A stretch of 64,000 nucleotides of DNA. It comes from Cellulomonas fimi (lineage in GTDB: Bacteria > Actinomycetota > Actinomycetes > Actinomycetales > Cellulomonadaceae). Every line of letters starts with the position of its first letter. Position 1 is the first letter of the stretch. Under the pieces are notes generated by a model. It worked only from the letters and a program-made list of their open reading frames with translations, ran no database searches and was not told the origin of the DNA. The position numbers and the translations under genes were made by a program. Shown here piece after piece: positions 34,548 to 44,027 of the stretch. The stretch covers positions 1-64,000 of the forward strand of contig NZ_JAPESW010000001.1 in NCBI RefSeq assembly GCF_028527925.1, written 5' to 3'.

Positions 34548-36064
34548 GCGACGTCCGCCGTGTCCTGCGGCGCGATGCCGGCCATCATGAGGCCGAGCAC
34601 GTCGCGCGGGGTGGTCGCGGGGACGATCCCGACGACACGTCCTCGGTACATGACCATGATCCGATCTCCGAGCGCCACGGCCTCGTCGAGCTCGGTCGAC
34701 ACGACGATCACGGGGATCCCCGCGTCACGCGTCTCGACGATCCGCTTGTGGATGAACTCGATCGAGCCGACGTCGACGCCGCGCGTGGGCTGCGCCGCGA
34801 CGAGCAGCCGCAGGTCGCGCGACAGCTCACGGGCCAGCACGACCTTCTGCTGGTTGCCGCCCGAGAGCCGCCCGACGGGCGTGTCGATGCCCTGCGTGCG
34901 GATGTCGAACTCGTCGACCTTCTCGCGGGCGAAGGCGTCGCGGGCCTTGAGCTGCAGCGCGCCGCGCCGCACGAACGGCGGCCCGTCGGTGCGGTCGAGC
35001 ACGAGGTTCTCGGCGACGGAGAACGAGCCGACCAGGCCGTCCTCGTTGCGGTCCTCCGGCACGAACCCGACCCCGGCGTCGAGCACCTGGCGGACCGGCC
35101 GCCCGACGAGCTCGGCGCCGTCCAGACGGATCGAGCCGGTGACGTTCGGCTGCAGACCGCCGAGCGCCTCGGCGAGCTCGGTCTGGCCGTTGCCCTGCAC
35201 GCCCGCGACGACGAGCACCTCGCCGCCGCGCACCTGGAAGCTCACGTCGTCGACCAGCACGGCGCCGCGGGAGTCGGAGACCTGCAGGTCCGTGACCTCG
35301 AGCAGCGACTCGCTGTGCTGGGGCGCGTCCTTCTGGACGGTCAGCTCGACCGCGCGGCCGACCATGAGCGACGCGAGCTCGGCGTCGCTCGCCTGGGGGC
35401 TGGCCTCGCCGACGACCGCGCCACGGCGCACGACGGTGATCCGGTCCGCGACCTCGCGGACCTCGCGCAGCTTGTGCGTGATGAAGACGATGGCGGCGCC
35501 GGACTCCTTGAGCTGGCGCATGATCGCCATCAGCTCGTCGGTCTCCTGGGGCGTGAGCACCGCGGTGGGCTCGTCGAACACGAGCACGCGGGCGTCGCGC
35601 GACAGCGCCTTGATGATCTCGACGCGCTGCTGCACGCCGACCGGGAGGTCCTCGACGCGCGCGTCGGGGTCCACGTGGAAGCCGAACCGGGCGGCGATCT
35701 CGCGCACCTTCGCGCGGCCCGCCTCGAGGTCCAGCCGCCCCCCGGAGGAGGTCTGCTCGTGCCCGAGCATGACGTTCTCGGCGACCGTGAACACCGGGAT
35801 GAGCATGAAGTGCTGGTGCACCATGCCGATACCGGCGGCCATCGCGTCGCCCGGCCCCGCGAACGCCTGCGGGACGTCGTCGAGCAGGATCTGGCCCTCG
35901 TCCGCCTGGTACAGGCCGTACAGGACGTTCATCAGGGTGGACTTGCCGGCCCCGTTCTCGCCGAGGAGGCAGTGGATCTCCCCGGGCTCGACGGTGAGGT
36001 CGATGTGGTCGTTGGCCACCAGCGCCCCGAAGCGCTTGGTGATGCCACGCAGCTCCAGCTTCAT
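34544..36064 (-). CDS. Duplicated ABC transporter ATPase, nucleoside uptake
   Basis: 506 residues with two ABC domains. Domain 1 has Walker A GENGAGKST (Lys41), LPVGVQQRVEI and Walker B VLVFDEPTAVLT. Domain 2 has a degenerate Walker A (GVQGNGQTEL, no lysine), signature LSGGNQQKVVLA and AAQPTRGVD instead of a standard Walker B. This asymmetry is usual for the RbsA/NupA-like family. ATG 36064 is preceded by GAGGA. A strong hairpin separates it from the BMP lipoprotein gene. Confidence 0.94.
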   Translation of the reverse strand: MKLELRGITKRFGALVANDHIDLTVEPGEIHCLLGENGAGKSTLMNVLYGLYQADEGQILLDDVPQAFAGPGDAMAAGIGMVHQHFMLIPVFTVAENVMLGHEQTSSGGRLDLEAGRAKVREIAARFGFHVDPDARVEDLPVGVQQRVEIIKALSRDARVLVFDEPTAVLTPQETDELMAIMRQLKESGAAIVFITHKLREVREVADRITVVRRGAVVGEASPQASDAELASLMVGRAVELTVQKDAPQHSESLLEVTDLQVSDSRGAVLVDDVSFQVRGGEVLVVAGVQGNGQTELAEALGGLQPNVTGSIRLDGAELVGRPVRQVLDAGVGFVPEDRNEDGLVGSFSVAENLVLDRTDGPPFVRRGALQLKARDAFAREKVDEFDIRTQGIDTPVGRLSGGNQQKVVLARELSRDLRLLVAAQPTRGVDVGSIEFIHKRIVETRDAGIPVIVVSTELDEAVALGDRIMVMYRGRVVGIVPATTPRDVLGLMMAGIAPQDTADVA

Positions 36065-36105
36065 GTCGTGATCCTCGCGCGACGGACGGTCTCGGCGCAG
36101 CAACA

Positions 36106-36140
36106 CGCTGCGGGGAGGTCGTCGCGACCTCCCCGCAGCG
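36106..36140 (-). terminator. Intercistronic hairpin after the BMP lipoprotein gene
   Basis: A 16-bp perfect stem (36106-36121 with 36125-36140) closes a 3-base loop and begins 7 bases after the BMP stop. There is no U-tract. It may end part of the transcripts or protect the upstream mRNA, so that the binding protein is made in excess of the transporter core. Confidence 0.75.
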
Positions 36141-36146
36141 GTGTCG

Positions 36147-37241
36147 TCACTCGGACAGGTACGAGGTGACCGTGACCTCGCCGTCGATGATCGCCTGACG
36201 CAGCGCGTCGACCTCCTCCACGAGGGCCGGGTCGACCTTGTCCTCGAAGTTGTGCAGCGGGGCCAGGCCGACGCCCTCGTTCTCGAGCGTGCCGACGTAG
36301 GCCTCGAAGTCGAAGTCGTCCTCGGCGGAGGCGAGCACGGCCTCGTAGGTGGAGACGTCCATCTTCTTGAGGATCGACGTGAGGACGAGGTCCTGCGTCG
36401 ACGGGTCGGTCTCGTAGAAGTCGGCGTCGACGCCGATCAGGGCGATGTCACGGCCCGAGTCGGCGATGGCGTCCATCGCGGACTGGTAGATCGGGCCACC
36501 GACGGGGAGCAGGACGTCGACGCCCTGGTCGATGATGCCGGCCGCGACCTCCTTGGCGGTGTCGTTGGCCTCGAAGCCACCGGTGAACGAGCCCTGGTCG
36601 CCACCCTGGTAGCCGACGACCTGGACGGACGTGCCCTTCTGCGCGTTGTAGTACTCGACGCCCTGCTTGAAGCCGTCCATGAAGATCGTGACGGTCGGGT
36701 AGGGCTGGCCGCCGAAGGTGCCGACCTTGCCGGCCTCCGAGTAGCCCGCGGAGAGGTAGCCGGCGAGGAACGCGGCCTGGGCCGTGTCGTAGAGGAGCGG
36801 CTTGATGTTCTCCGCGTCCTTCTCGCCGTCGAAGTCGTTGTCCGCGGCGTCGTCGACGAGGACGTAGCTGATGTCGGGGTTCGACGTCGCCGACTCGACC
36901 GTGTCGGCCGAGAGCGCGAAGCCGACGGAGACGATGGTGTTGCAGCTCTCCGAGACGAGGCTCTGGAGGTTGCCGGGGAAGTCGGCCGACGAGTCGGACT
37001 GGACCTCGGCGAACTCGGCGCCGAGCTCGTCGGCGGCCTTCTTGGTGCCCTCGTAGCTGAGCTGGTTGAAGCTCTTGTCGTCGAAGCCGCCCGCGTCCGA
37101 GACGATGCAGGCCTTGAAGTCCGAGGCGGCGTCGCCGCCGCCTCCGGCGGTCTCCTCGGTGTCCTCGGGGGCGCTGCCACAGGCCGTGAGGGCGAGCGCG
37201 ACCGCTCCACCGAGGGCGGCCACACGGATGATCTTCTTCAC
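36147..37241 (-). CDS. BMP-family nucleoside-binding lipoprotein
   Basis: 364 residues. A lipoprotein signal ends LTAC with lipidated Cys21, followed by a Gly/Glu linker and a Bmp/PnrA-type periplasmic-binding fold (DAGGFDDKSFNQLSYEG near the start is characteristic). Family members bind purine and pyrimidine nucleosides, which fits the downstream cdd, deoA, add and deoC. GTG 37241 has AGGAGA upstream. First gene of the transporter operon. Confidence 0.93.
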   Translation of the reverse strand: MKKIIRVAALGGAVALALTACGSAPEDTEETAGGGGDAASDFKACIVSDAGGFDDKSFNQLSYEGTKKAADELGAEFAEVQSDSSADFPGNLQSLVSESCNTIVSVGFALSADTVESATSNPDISYVLVDDAADNDFDGEKDAENIKPLLYDTAQAAFLAGYLSAGYSEAGKVGTFGGQPYPTVTIFMDGFKQGVEYYNAQKGTSVQVVGYQGGDQGSFTGGFEANDTAKEVAAGIIDQGVDVLLPVGGPIYQSAMDAIADSGRDIALIGVDADFYETDPSTQDLVLTSILKKMDVSTYEAVLASAEDDFDFEAYVGTLENEGVGLAPLHNFEDKVDPALVEEVDALRQAIIDGEVTVTSYLSE

Positions 37242-37327
37242 GCGTCTCTCCTGATCTCGTCAGCCGACCGCCGGGACGGCAGGTGGCCGTCGCCGGGACG
37301 GTCTCCTGCCCGGCGTCGATGCTCAGG

Positions 37328-37369
37328 ACAGTAGTGAGCCGCAGGTGACGCGCTTGTTACCAGGTGGTA
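37328..37369 (-). promoter_or_regulatory. Promoter/operator region of the nucleoside operon
   Basis: On the minus strand TACTGT (37333-37328) is a candidate -10. Upstream, TACC-AGGT-GGTA (37358-37369) forms a short dyad where a -35 region would be. The same TACC-N4-GGTA form occurs before dapD (58877-58888). The regulator is unknown. Confidence 0.4.
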
Positions 37370-37447
37370 TCCGCCGAGGTTCCGTTACCTAGTTGGAATG
37401 TCCGCCCAGGTGACGGACACGGCATCTCGCGGAGAGAGACGGACGAC

Positions 37448-37470
37448 CCGGACACCGGACGCCGGTCCGG
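37448..37470 (-). terminator. Hairpin after the M20 amidohydrolase gene
   Basis: The arms CCGG-ac-ACCGG and CCGGT-CCGG pair around an ACG loop, with a two-base bulge, 12 bases past the amidohydrolase stop. Confidence 0.5.
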
Positions 37471-37482
37471 CGACCTGCGGAG

Positions 37483-38739
37483 TCAGTGCCGCCCCGCGAG
37501 CAGCGCCGCCCTGGCCAGCAGCAGGGCACCCGACTCGACCGCACGCTCGTCGACGCGGAGGTCGCCCTGGTGGATGTCGTACGTCCGCCCGCCGGGCGTG
37601 CGCGTGCCGAGCCGCGCCATCGCTCCCGGCACCTTCGTCAGGTACCAGGCGAAGTCCTCGCCGCCGAGCGACTGCTCGGTCAGCAGGACGGCGTCGGGCC
37701 CCAGCACGTCGCGCGCGGCGGCCTCGAGGATCCCGGTCGAGCGCTCCTCGTTCTCGACCGGCGGCACGCCGCGGTGGTGGCGGACCTCCGCCTCGAGCCC
37801 GAGCGGCGCGACGACCTGCTCGACCGCCTGGTGGAACACGTCCGACGCCTTCTCCCAGGCACGCACGTCGAGGCAGCGCAGCGTGCCGCGCACGGTCCCC
37901 GACGCGGGGATCGCGTTGTGCGCCGAGCCCGCCTGGACCGCACCCCACGTCAGGTTGACGCCCGAGCGCGGGTCGAGCCGACGCCCCAGGATCGCGGGGA
38001 CCTGCGTGATGACCTGCCCGAGCCCGAACACCAGGTCGCCCGTCAGGTGCGGGCGCGACGTGTGCCCGCCCGAGCCCGTCAGCACGACCTGCACCTCGTC
38101 GCTCGCCGACGTGATCGGCCCGATGCGCGTCCCGACCTGGCCGACGTCGACCTTCGGGTCGCAGTGGATGCCGAAGATCTGCGCGACGCCGTCGAGGCCG
38201 CCCGCGTTGATCACGTCGATCGCGCCGCCGGGCTGCACCTCCTCGGCGGGCTGGAACACCAGCCGCACGCCCGTCGCGAGCTCGCCCGAGGCCGCGAGCT
38301 CGGCGAGCGCGAGTCCCGCGCCCAGCACCGCCGCGGTGTGCACGTCGTGGCCGCACGCGTGCGCGACCCCGCGGTTCCTCGACGCCCACGGCAGGCCGCA
38401 GGCGTCGGCGACGGGCAGCCCGTCGAGGTCGGCGCGGAGCGCGATGCGCCGGCGCCCCGAGACCGCGGGCGACGGGCCGATGTCGCAGACGAGGCCCGAG
38501 CCGGGCAGCAGGTGCGGCGACAGGCCCGCCCGGCGCAGCCGCTCGGCCACCACACGCGTGGTCCGCTCCTCGGTGCGCCCCAGCTCCGGGTGCGCGTGCA
38601 GGTCGCGGCGGATCTCGACGAGCTCGTCGCGCAGCGCGTCGAGCAGCGTCACCAGCCGCACCACCTGCGAGTCGGTCGACCGTGCGGGGACGTCGAGCGC
38701 CGGGACGAGCGTGGGGACGGAGGTGGACGTGTCGGGCAC
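37483..38739 (-). CDS. M20-family amidohydrolase
   Basis: 418 residues of the M20D type (amidohydrolase/carboxypeptidase such as hippurate hydrolase and AmiA/AmiB1). Motifs are RRDLHAHPELGRTE, metal-binding ACGHDVHTA, QPAEE, the dimerisation-domain TGSGGHTSRPH and a C-terminal GGEDFAWY. It hydrolyses an N-acyl amino acid or related amide. Soluble. Minus-strand TAAGGT (38752-38747) ends 7 bases before GTG 38739; leaderless. In M. tuberculosis amiA1/amiB1 sit in the same neighbourhood. Confidence 0.9.
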   Translation of the reverse strand: MPDTSTSVPTLVPALDVPARSTDSQVVRLVTLLDALRDELVEIRRDLHAHPELGRTEERTTRVVAERLRRAGLSPHLLPGSGLVCDIGPSPAVSGRRRIALRADLDGLPVADACGLPWASRNRGVAHACGHDVHTAAVLGAGLALAELAASGELATGVRLVFQPAEEVQPGGAIDVINAGGLDGVAQIFGIHCDPKVDVGQVGTRIGPITSASDEVQVVLTGSGGHTSRPHLTGDLVFGLGQVITQVPAILGRRLDPRSGVNLTWGAVQAGSAHNAIPASGTVRGTLRCLDVRAWEKASDVFHQAVEQVVAPLGLEAEVRHHRGVPPVENEERSTGILEAAARDVLGPDAVLLTEQSLGGEDFAWYLTKVPGAMARLGTRTPGGRTYDIHQGDLRVDERAVESGALLLARAALLAGRH

Positions 38740-38838
38740 GCACTCGACCTTAGTGGGCGTGTCGCCGACCGGCCCCGGCGTCCACCGCGGGTCGCACCGG
38801 TGGGTGCAGGTCAGCGCGGTCGTGCGGCCCCTGACGGG

Positions 38839-39993
38839 TCAGACGAGGTCGTCGCGGCCGCGCTCGCGCCACCCGTCGACGGCCGACTTCACGGACTGCG
38901 CGTGCGCACGCGTCGTGACGAGGACCGCGTCGGGGGTGTCCACCACGACGGCCCCGGGCAGGCCGACGACCGTCACGGTCCGCCCGCCGCCCGCGACGAC
39001 GAGGGCGTCGGGAGCGCCGACCCGCAGCACCACCGCGTCGTCACCGAGCGTCGGGCTCGGCAGGAGCTCTGCGAGCGACGCGAAGTCGCCGACGTCGTCC
39101 CACGTGAAGTCACCCGGCACCACGGCCACGCCTCCCGCCGCCGCCACGGGCTCGGCGATGGCGTGGTCGATCGCGATCTTCGTCAGGCCCGGCCACACGC
39201 GGTCGAGCACGGCGTCGCGGTCGGGTCCGTCCCACGCCGCGGCGATCTCGACGAGGCCCGCGGCGAGCTGCGGCAGCTGCGCCGCGAGGTGGTCCAGCAG
39301 GACGCGCGCCCGCACGATGAACATCCCGGCGTTCCAGCGGTACTCGCCGGTCGCCAGGTAGGCCGTCGCGGTCTCCTCGTCGGGCTTCTCGGTGAAGCCG
39401 AGCACGTGGTGGACGCTCGGCGCGTCCGCGAGGCCCAGCGGCTCGCCCGACCGCACGTACCCGAACGCGGTCGACGGACCCGTCGCCCGGATGCCGACCG
39501 TCACCACGTACCCGGCGCGCGCCGCGACGACGCCCTCACGCACGGCGCGCTCGAACGCCTCGGTGCCGCTGATGACGTGGTCCGCCGCGAACGACCCGAT
39601 GACGACGTCCTCGCCGTGCCGCTCGAGCAGCACGGCCGCCGCGAGCCCGATGGCGGCCATCGAGTCGCGCGGGGACGGCTCGGCGAGCAGCCGGTGCGGC
39701 ACGCCGCCCGGGCCGTCGAGGAGCGCGGGCACCTGCTCGGCGACGGCGCCGGCGTGACGGTGGCCGGTCACGACGAGCACTCCCTCGGGCCCGGTCAGCG
39801 GCACCAGCCGGTCCACGGTCGCCTGGAGCAGCGTCCGGCCGGACCCGGTGAGGTCGTGCAGGAACTTGGGGTGGCCCGCGCGCGACAGCGGCCAGAGTCG
39901 GGTGCCCGCGCCACCGGCGGGCACGACCGCGTAGAGACCGGGCACCGGACCCTCGGCGGCTGCGGACGGGGACGCGGAGGCGGCGCTGGGCAT
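38839..39993 (-). CDS. manC: Mannose-1-phosphate guanylyltransferase
   Basis: 384 residues. The nucleotidyltransferase signature VVPAGGAGTRLWPLSRAGHPKF is followed by EPSPRDSMAAIGLA, FTEKPD, YRWNAGMF and GDFTWDDVGDF. It makes GDP-mannose for glycans and lipids; the mannosyltransferase at 54.4 kb may use derived donors. Start ATG 39993 is supported by minus-strand TAGCCT (40006-40001) ending 7 bases upstream. Confidence 0.92.
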   Translation of the reverse strand: MPSAASASPSAAAEGPVPGLYAVVPAGGAGTRLWPLSRAGHPKFLHDLTGSGRTLLQATVDRLVPLTGPEGVLVVTGHRHAGAVAEQVPALLDGPGGVPHRLLAEPSPRDSMAAIGLAAAVLLERHGEDVVIGSFAADHVISGTEAFERAVREGVVAARAGYVVTVGIRATGPSTAFGYVRSGEPLGLADAPSVHHVLGFTEKPDEETATAYLATGEYRWNAGMFIVRARVLLDHLAAQLPQLAAGLVEIAAAWDGPDRDAVLDRVWPGLTKIAIDHAIAEPVAAAGGVAVVPGDFTWDDVGDFASLAELLPSPTLGDDAVVLRVGAPDALVVAGGGRTVTVVGLPGAVVVDTPDAVLVTTRAHAQSVKSAVDGWRERGRDDLV

Positions 39994-40118
39994 GGCGCCC
40001 AGGCTAGCGGCCCCCGACCTCGCCCCGGCCGCGTCCGGCGTCGCTGTGGAGTTGCTCACAAACGGCCCTCCGGGCGGGACCAAGGGCCCAGCCCGGCGGG
40101 GAGTGAGGGAGACGTGTC

Positions 40119-40192
40119 TATACAGTGAGACCGACAGGCACGGCGAGGTCAGGGACGTCCCCGCCGTGGCTCACCCCTGACCCGCCAGGAGG
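40119..40192 (+). promoter_or_regulatory. sdh promoter and ribosome-binding site
   Basis: TATACAGT (40119-40126) contains overlapping -10 options (TATACA and TACAGT), unusually A/T-rich for this window. AGGAGG at 40187-40192 lies 7 bases before GTG 40200. Unlike many neighbours the sdh operon therefore has a leader of roughly 65-70 bases. Confidence 0.55.
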
Positions 40193-40199
40193 CCCCCCA

Positions 40200-40592
40200 G
40201 TGCCCGCAGCGCCTGCCAAAGCGCCGGCTGGAACGCTCTACCGAGGGCGCGAAGGCATGTGGTCGTGGGTCGCGCACCGCGTGACCGGCGTCGCCATCTT
40301 CTTCTTCCTGCTCGTGCACGTGCTCGACACGTCGCTCGTGCGGGTGTCGCCCGAGGCGTACAACGAGGTCATCGCCACCTACAAGAACCCCGTCATGGGT
40401 CTGGGTGAGGCGGGGCTCGTCGCCGCGATCGTGTTCCACGCGTTCAACGGCATCCGGATCATCCTGGTCGACTTCTGGTCCAAGGGCACGAAGTACCAGC
40501 GCGTGATGCTCTGGATCGTGCTCGGCCTGTTCGTCGTGACGATGGCCGGCTTCCTGCCGCGTCACCTCATGCACGTCTTCGGAGGTGAGTGA
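40200..40592 (+). CDS. sdhC: Succinate dehydrogenase cytochrome b subunit SdhC
   Basis: 130 residues, three transmembrane segments. The SdhC motif GMWSWVAHRVTG and a haem-ligand-type histidine (LLVHVLDTS) are visible. It anchors complex II and passes electrons from succinate to menaquinone. It starts the sdhCDAB operon; its stop overlaps the sdhD ATG (TGATG). Confidence 0.93.
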   Translation: MPAAPAKAPAGTLYRGREGMWSWVAHRVTGVAIFFFLLVHVLDTSLVRVSPEAYNEVIATYKNPVMGLGEAGLVAAIVFHAFNGIRIILVDFWSKGTKYQRVMLWIVLGLFVVTMAGFLPRHLMHVFGGE

Positions 40593-41050
40593 TGAGCCTC
40601 GTCGCCGACCCCAAGGCACCGCGTCCGCCGAAGGCGGGCCCCGGCCGACGCACCACGCGCGGCAACACCGAGCTCTACGGCTGGGTGTTCATGCGCGCGT
40701 CGGGCGTCCTGCTCGTCGTGCTGATCTTCGGGCACCTGTTCGTCAACCTCGTCGCCGGTGAGGGCGTCTCGCAGATCGACTTCGGGTTCGTCGCCGGCAA
40801 GTGGGCGTCGCCGTTCTGGCAGGTCTGGGACCTGCTCATGCTGTGGCTCGCGATGATCCACGGCACCAACGGCATGCGGACGATCGTCAACGACTACGCC
40901 GAGAAGGACACGACGCGCCTGGTCCTCAAGGGGCTCCTGTACTTCGCGTTCGTCCTCGTCGTCGTGCTCGGGACGCTGGTCATCTTCACGTTCGACCCGT
41001 GCCCGACGGGCAGCCCGGCGGACCTGCTCCCCTCGTTCTGCACGGCCTGA
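40592..41050 (+). CDS. sdhD: Succinate dehydrogenase membrane anchor SdhD
   Basis: 152 residues, three transmembrane segments, with [18 protein letters not shown] and [15 protein letters not shown] segments typical of actinobacterial SdhD; the histidines are candidate haem ligands. GGAGGT is 5 bases before ATG 40592, which favours it over GTG 40589. Confidence 0.92.
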   Translation: MSLVADPKAPRPPKAGPGRRTTRGNTELYGWVFMRASGVLLVVLIFGHLFVNLVAGEGVSQIDFGFVAGKWASPFWQVWDLLMLWLAMIHGTNGMRTIVNDYAEKDTTRLVLKGLLYFAFVLVVVLGTLVIFTFDPCPTGSPADLLPSFCTA

Positions 41051-41106
41051 CGCCGACGTCGGACCACCCCCACCCCCAGCTCGCCAGCAGGAAGGCATCG
41101 CCACCG

Positions 41107-42957
41107 ATGCAGACCCACCAGTACGACGTCGTCATCGTCGGCGCGGGCGGCGCGGGCATGCGCGCGGCCCTCGAGTCGTCGACGCGCGTGCGGACCGCCG
41201 TCATCTCCAAGCTCTACCCGACGCGCTCCCACACGGGTGCCGCGCAGGGCGGCATGTGCGCCGCGCTCGCGAACGTCGAGGAGGACAACTGGGAGTGGCA
41301 CACGTTCGACACCGTCAAGGGCGGTGACTACCTCGTCGACCAGGACGCCGCCGAGGTCATGGCCAAGGAGGCCATCGACGCGGTCCTCGACCTGGAGAAG
41401 ATGGGCCTGCCGTTCAACCGGACGCCCGAGGGCAAGATCGACCAGCGCCGGTTCGGCGGCCACACCCGCAACCACGGCGAGGCGGCCGTGCGCCGGTCCT
41501 GCTACGCCGCGGACCGCACGGGCCACATGATCCTGCAGACGCTCTACCAGCAGTGCGTGAAGAACGACGTCGAGTTCTTCAACGAGTTCTACGTGCTCGA
41601 CCTGCTCGTCGACCACGACCTCGCGGCGGGCCACGTCCCCGACGGCGAGGAGGTCAACGTCTCGGGCGTCGTCGCCTACGAGCTCGCGACGGGCGAGATC
41701 CACGTCTTCCGCGCCAAGTCCGTGGTCCTCGCGACCGGCGGCGCCGGCAAGATCTTCAAGACGACGTCGAACGCGCACACGCTGACGGGCGACGGCATGG
41801 CGCTCGCGTACCGCCGCGGCATCCCGCTCGAGGACATGGAGTTCTTCCAGTTCCACCCGACCGGTCTCGCGGGTCTCGGCATCCTGCTGTCGGAGGCCGC
41901 ACGCGGTGAGGGCGGCATCCTGCGCAACGCGCAGGGCGAGCGGTTCATGGAGCGCTACGCGCCCACCATCAAGGACCTCGCGCCGCGCGACATCGTCGCC
42001 CGGTCCATGGCCAACGAGGTGCGCGAGGGCCGCGGCGCCGGTCCCAACAAGGACTACGTGCTGCTCGACCTCACGCACCTCGAGCCCGCGCACATCGACG
42101 CCAAGCTGCCCGACATCACCGAGTTCGCGCGCACCTACCTCGGCGTCGAGCCGTACACCGAGCCCGTGCCCGTCTACCCGACCGCGCACTACGCGATGGG
42201 CGGCGTCCCGACGAACATCGAGGGCGAGGTCCTGCGGAACTCGACCGACGTCATCCGCGGCCTGTACGCCGCGGGCGAGGTCGCGTGCGTCTCCGTGCAC
42301 GGGTCCAACCGCCTCGGCACCAACTCGCTGCTCGACATCAACGTCTTCGGCAAGCGCGCCGGCATCAGCGCCGCGCAGTACGCCGCCGGCGCGCAGTGGG
42401 TCGACATCCCCGAGAACCCCGCCGCGACGGTCGAGGCCGAGCTCGAGACCATCCGCACCCGCGGCGACGGCGAGCGCGTGGCCGACATCCGCCGCGCGCT
42501 GCAGGAGACGATGGACGCCAACGCGCAGGTGTTCCGCACCGAGGAGTCGCTCGAGCAGGCGCTGTCCGACCTCAAGGCGCTCCGCAAGCGGTTCGCGGCC
42601 GTGAGCGTCCAGGACAAGAGCCGCACGTTCAACACCGACCTGCTCGAGGCCGTCGAGCTCGGCTTCCTGCTCGACATCGCCGAGACCGTCGTCGTCGGCG
42701 CGCTCAACCGCAAGGAGTCGCGCGGCGGGCACTTCCGGGAGGACTACCCGGACCGCGACGACAAGAGCTACATGCAGCACACGATGGCGTACCGCCGGCC
42801 GCTCGCCGCCAAGGGCCACCGCCTGTGGGGCAGCGACTCGGACGGCGACCGCAAGGGGTCGTTCGCGCACACGACGGTCTTCGACGACTACCAGGTGGTG
42901 CTCGGGTCCAAGCCCGTCACCGTCACCCGCTACCAGCCGATGGAGCGCAAGTACTGA
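41107..42957 (+). CDS. sdhA: Succinate dehydrogenase flavoprotein subunit
   Basis: 616 residues. FAD-binding [14 protein letters not shown], covalent-FAD His42 in SHTGAAQGG, active-site segments QFHPTGLAG and [10 protein letters not shown], and the C-terminal [14 protein letters not shown]. It oxidises succinate to fumarate in the TCA cycle. GGAAGG lies upstream of the ATG. It overlaps sdhB by one base (TGATG). Confidence 0.97.
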   Translation: MQTHQYDVVIVGAGGAGMRAALESSTRVRTAVISKLYPTRSHTGAAQGGMCAALANVEEDNWEWHTFDTVKGGDYLVDQDAAEVMAKEAIDAVLDLEKMGLPFNRTPEGKIDQRRFGGHTRNHGEAAVRRSCYAADRTGHMILQTLYQQCVKNDVEFFNEFYVLDLLVDHDLAAGHVPDGEEVNVSGVVAYELATGEIHVFRAKSVVLATGGAGKIFKTTSNAHTLTGDGMALAYRRGIPLEDMEFFQFHPTGLAGLGILLSEAARGEGGILRNAQGERFMERYAPTIKDLAPRDIVARSMANEVREGRGAGPNKDYVLLDLTHLEPAHIDAKLPDITEFARTYLGVEPYTEPVPVYPTAHYAMGGVPTNIEGEVLRNSTDVIRGLYAAGEVACVSVHGSNRLGTNSLLDINVFGKRAGISAAQYAAGAQWVDIPENPAATVEAELETIRTRGDGERVADIRRALQETMDANAQVFRTEESLEQALSDLKALRKRFAAVSVQDKSRTFNTDLLEAVELGFLLDIAETVVVGALNRKESRGGHFREDYPDRDDKSYMQHTMAYRRPLAAKGHRLWGSDSDGDRKGSFAHTTVFDDYQVVLGSKPVTVTRYQPMERKY

Positions 42958-43718
42958 TGACTGCCACGCTCGACGCCACCCCCGAGGTCGGGGCCGTGCC
43001 CTCGTTCGAGGTCACGCTCAAGGTCATGCGCTACCTGCCGTCCGACGACGGCTCCACGCCGGTCCCCCACTGGGACGAGTTCCGCGTGCAGGCGCACGGC
43101 ACCGACCGCGTGCTCGACGCCCTGCACAAGGTCAAGTGGGAGCAGGACGGCTCGCTCACGTTCCGCCGCTCGTGCGCGCACGGCGTGTGCGGCTCCGACG
43201 CGATGCGCATCAACGGCCGCAACCGCCTCGCGTGCAAGACGCTGCTCAAGGACCTCGACCCGTCCAAGCCGATCACCGTCGAGCCCATCAAGGGCCTGCC
43301 GGTCGTCAAGGACCTCGTCGTCGACATGGAGCCGTTCTTCGCGTCGTACCGCGAGATCATGCCGTTCCTCGTCACGACCGGCACCGAGCCCACCAAGGAG
43401 CGCCGCCAGTCCGCCGAGCAGCGCGAGCGGTTCGACGACACCACCAAGTGCATCCTGTGCGCCGCGTGCACGTCGTCCTGCCCCGTGTTCTGGACCGACG
43501 GGCAGTACTTCGGCCCGGCCGCGATCGTCAACGCGCACCGGTTCATCTTCGACAGCCGTGACGAGGGCGGTGCGCAGCGCCTCGAGATCCTCAACGACAA
43601 GGAGGGCGTGTGGCGTTGCCGCACGACCTTCAACTGCACCGAGGCGTGCCCGCGCGGCATCGAGATCACGAAGGCGATCCAGGAAGTCAAGCGCGCCATG
43701 ATCACGCGCGCCTTCTGA
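42957..43718 (+). CDS. sdhB: Succinate dehydrogenase iron-sulfur subunit
   Basis: 253 residues with three cluster sites: [2Fe-2S] in SCAHGVCGSDAM and a later Cys (RLAC), [4Fe-4S] in CILCAACTSSCP and [3Fe-4S] in CRTTFNCTEACPRGI. It transfers electrons from SdhA to the membrane subunits. Last gene of the operon, followed by a hairpin terminator. Confidence 0.97.
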   Translation: MTATLDATPEVGAVPSFEVTLKVMRYLPSDDGSTPVPHWDEFRVQAHGTDRVLDALHKVKWEQDGSLTFRRSCAHGVCGSDAMRINGRNRLACKTLLKDLDPSKPITVEPIKGLPVVKDLVVDMEPFFASYREIMPFLVTTGTEPTKERRQSAEQRERFDDTTKCILCAACTSSCPVFWTDGQYFGPAAIVNAHRFIFDSRDEGGAQRLEILNDKEGVWRCRTTFNCTEACPRGIEITKAIQEVKRAMITRAF

Positions 43719-43734
43719 CCGTCTCCCGCGTCCT

Positions 43735-43769
43735 CGTGAGGCCGTCCCGCACGTCGGGGCGGCCTCACG
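43735..43769 (+). terminator. Terminator of the sdh operon
   Basis: A 14-bp stem (43735-43748 with 43756-43769, one G-U pair) and a 7-base loop begin 16 bases after the sdhB stop. No U-tract. Confidence 0.75.
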
Positions 43770-43827
43770 GCGTTCGCGGGACCTCGGGCCTCTCGACGGG
43801 TGCCGGGCACGGTGCTTGGCTGGGCGC

Positions 43828-44001
43828 ATGAACGCCGAGTGGCACGACGCGCACGTGCTGGGTCAGGGTGCGCCGATGGACGAGCGCGTGACGTGGCACC
43901 TCGCGCACGCGCAGGAGTGCGGGTGCCGCGACATCCCGCGCACGGTCCGCGAGGAGCTCGAGCGTCGCGGCGTCGAGATCCCGGAACGGGCGGCGCGCTG
44001 A
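43828..44001 (+). CDS. Small conserved-looking hypothetical protein
   Basis: 57 residues, MNAEWHDAHVLGQG at the start, with two Cys (ECGCRD) and a helical C-terminus (TVREELERRG). A -10-like TTGGCT (43815-43820) ends 7 bases before the ATG. It immediately precedes the phosphotransferase gene. No function can be assigned; the Cys-x-Cys and several histidines could bind a metal. Confidence 0.55.
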   Translation: MNAEWHDAHVLGQGAPMDERVTWHLAHAQECGCRDIPRTVREELERRGVEIPERAAR

Positions 44002-44027
44002 CGGGGCCCTCCCGTACGGTGTCGGCC

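Noticed and set aside
36065..36146. Riboswitch between the BMP and ATPase genes
   Set aside because: The only structure is one simple hairpin after a stop codon, with no multi-helix junction or conserved ligand core.
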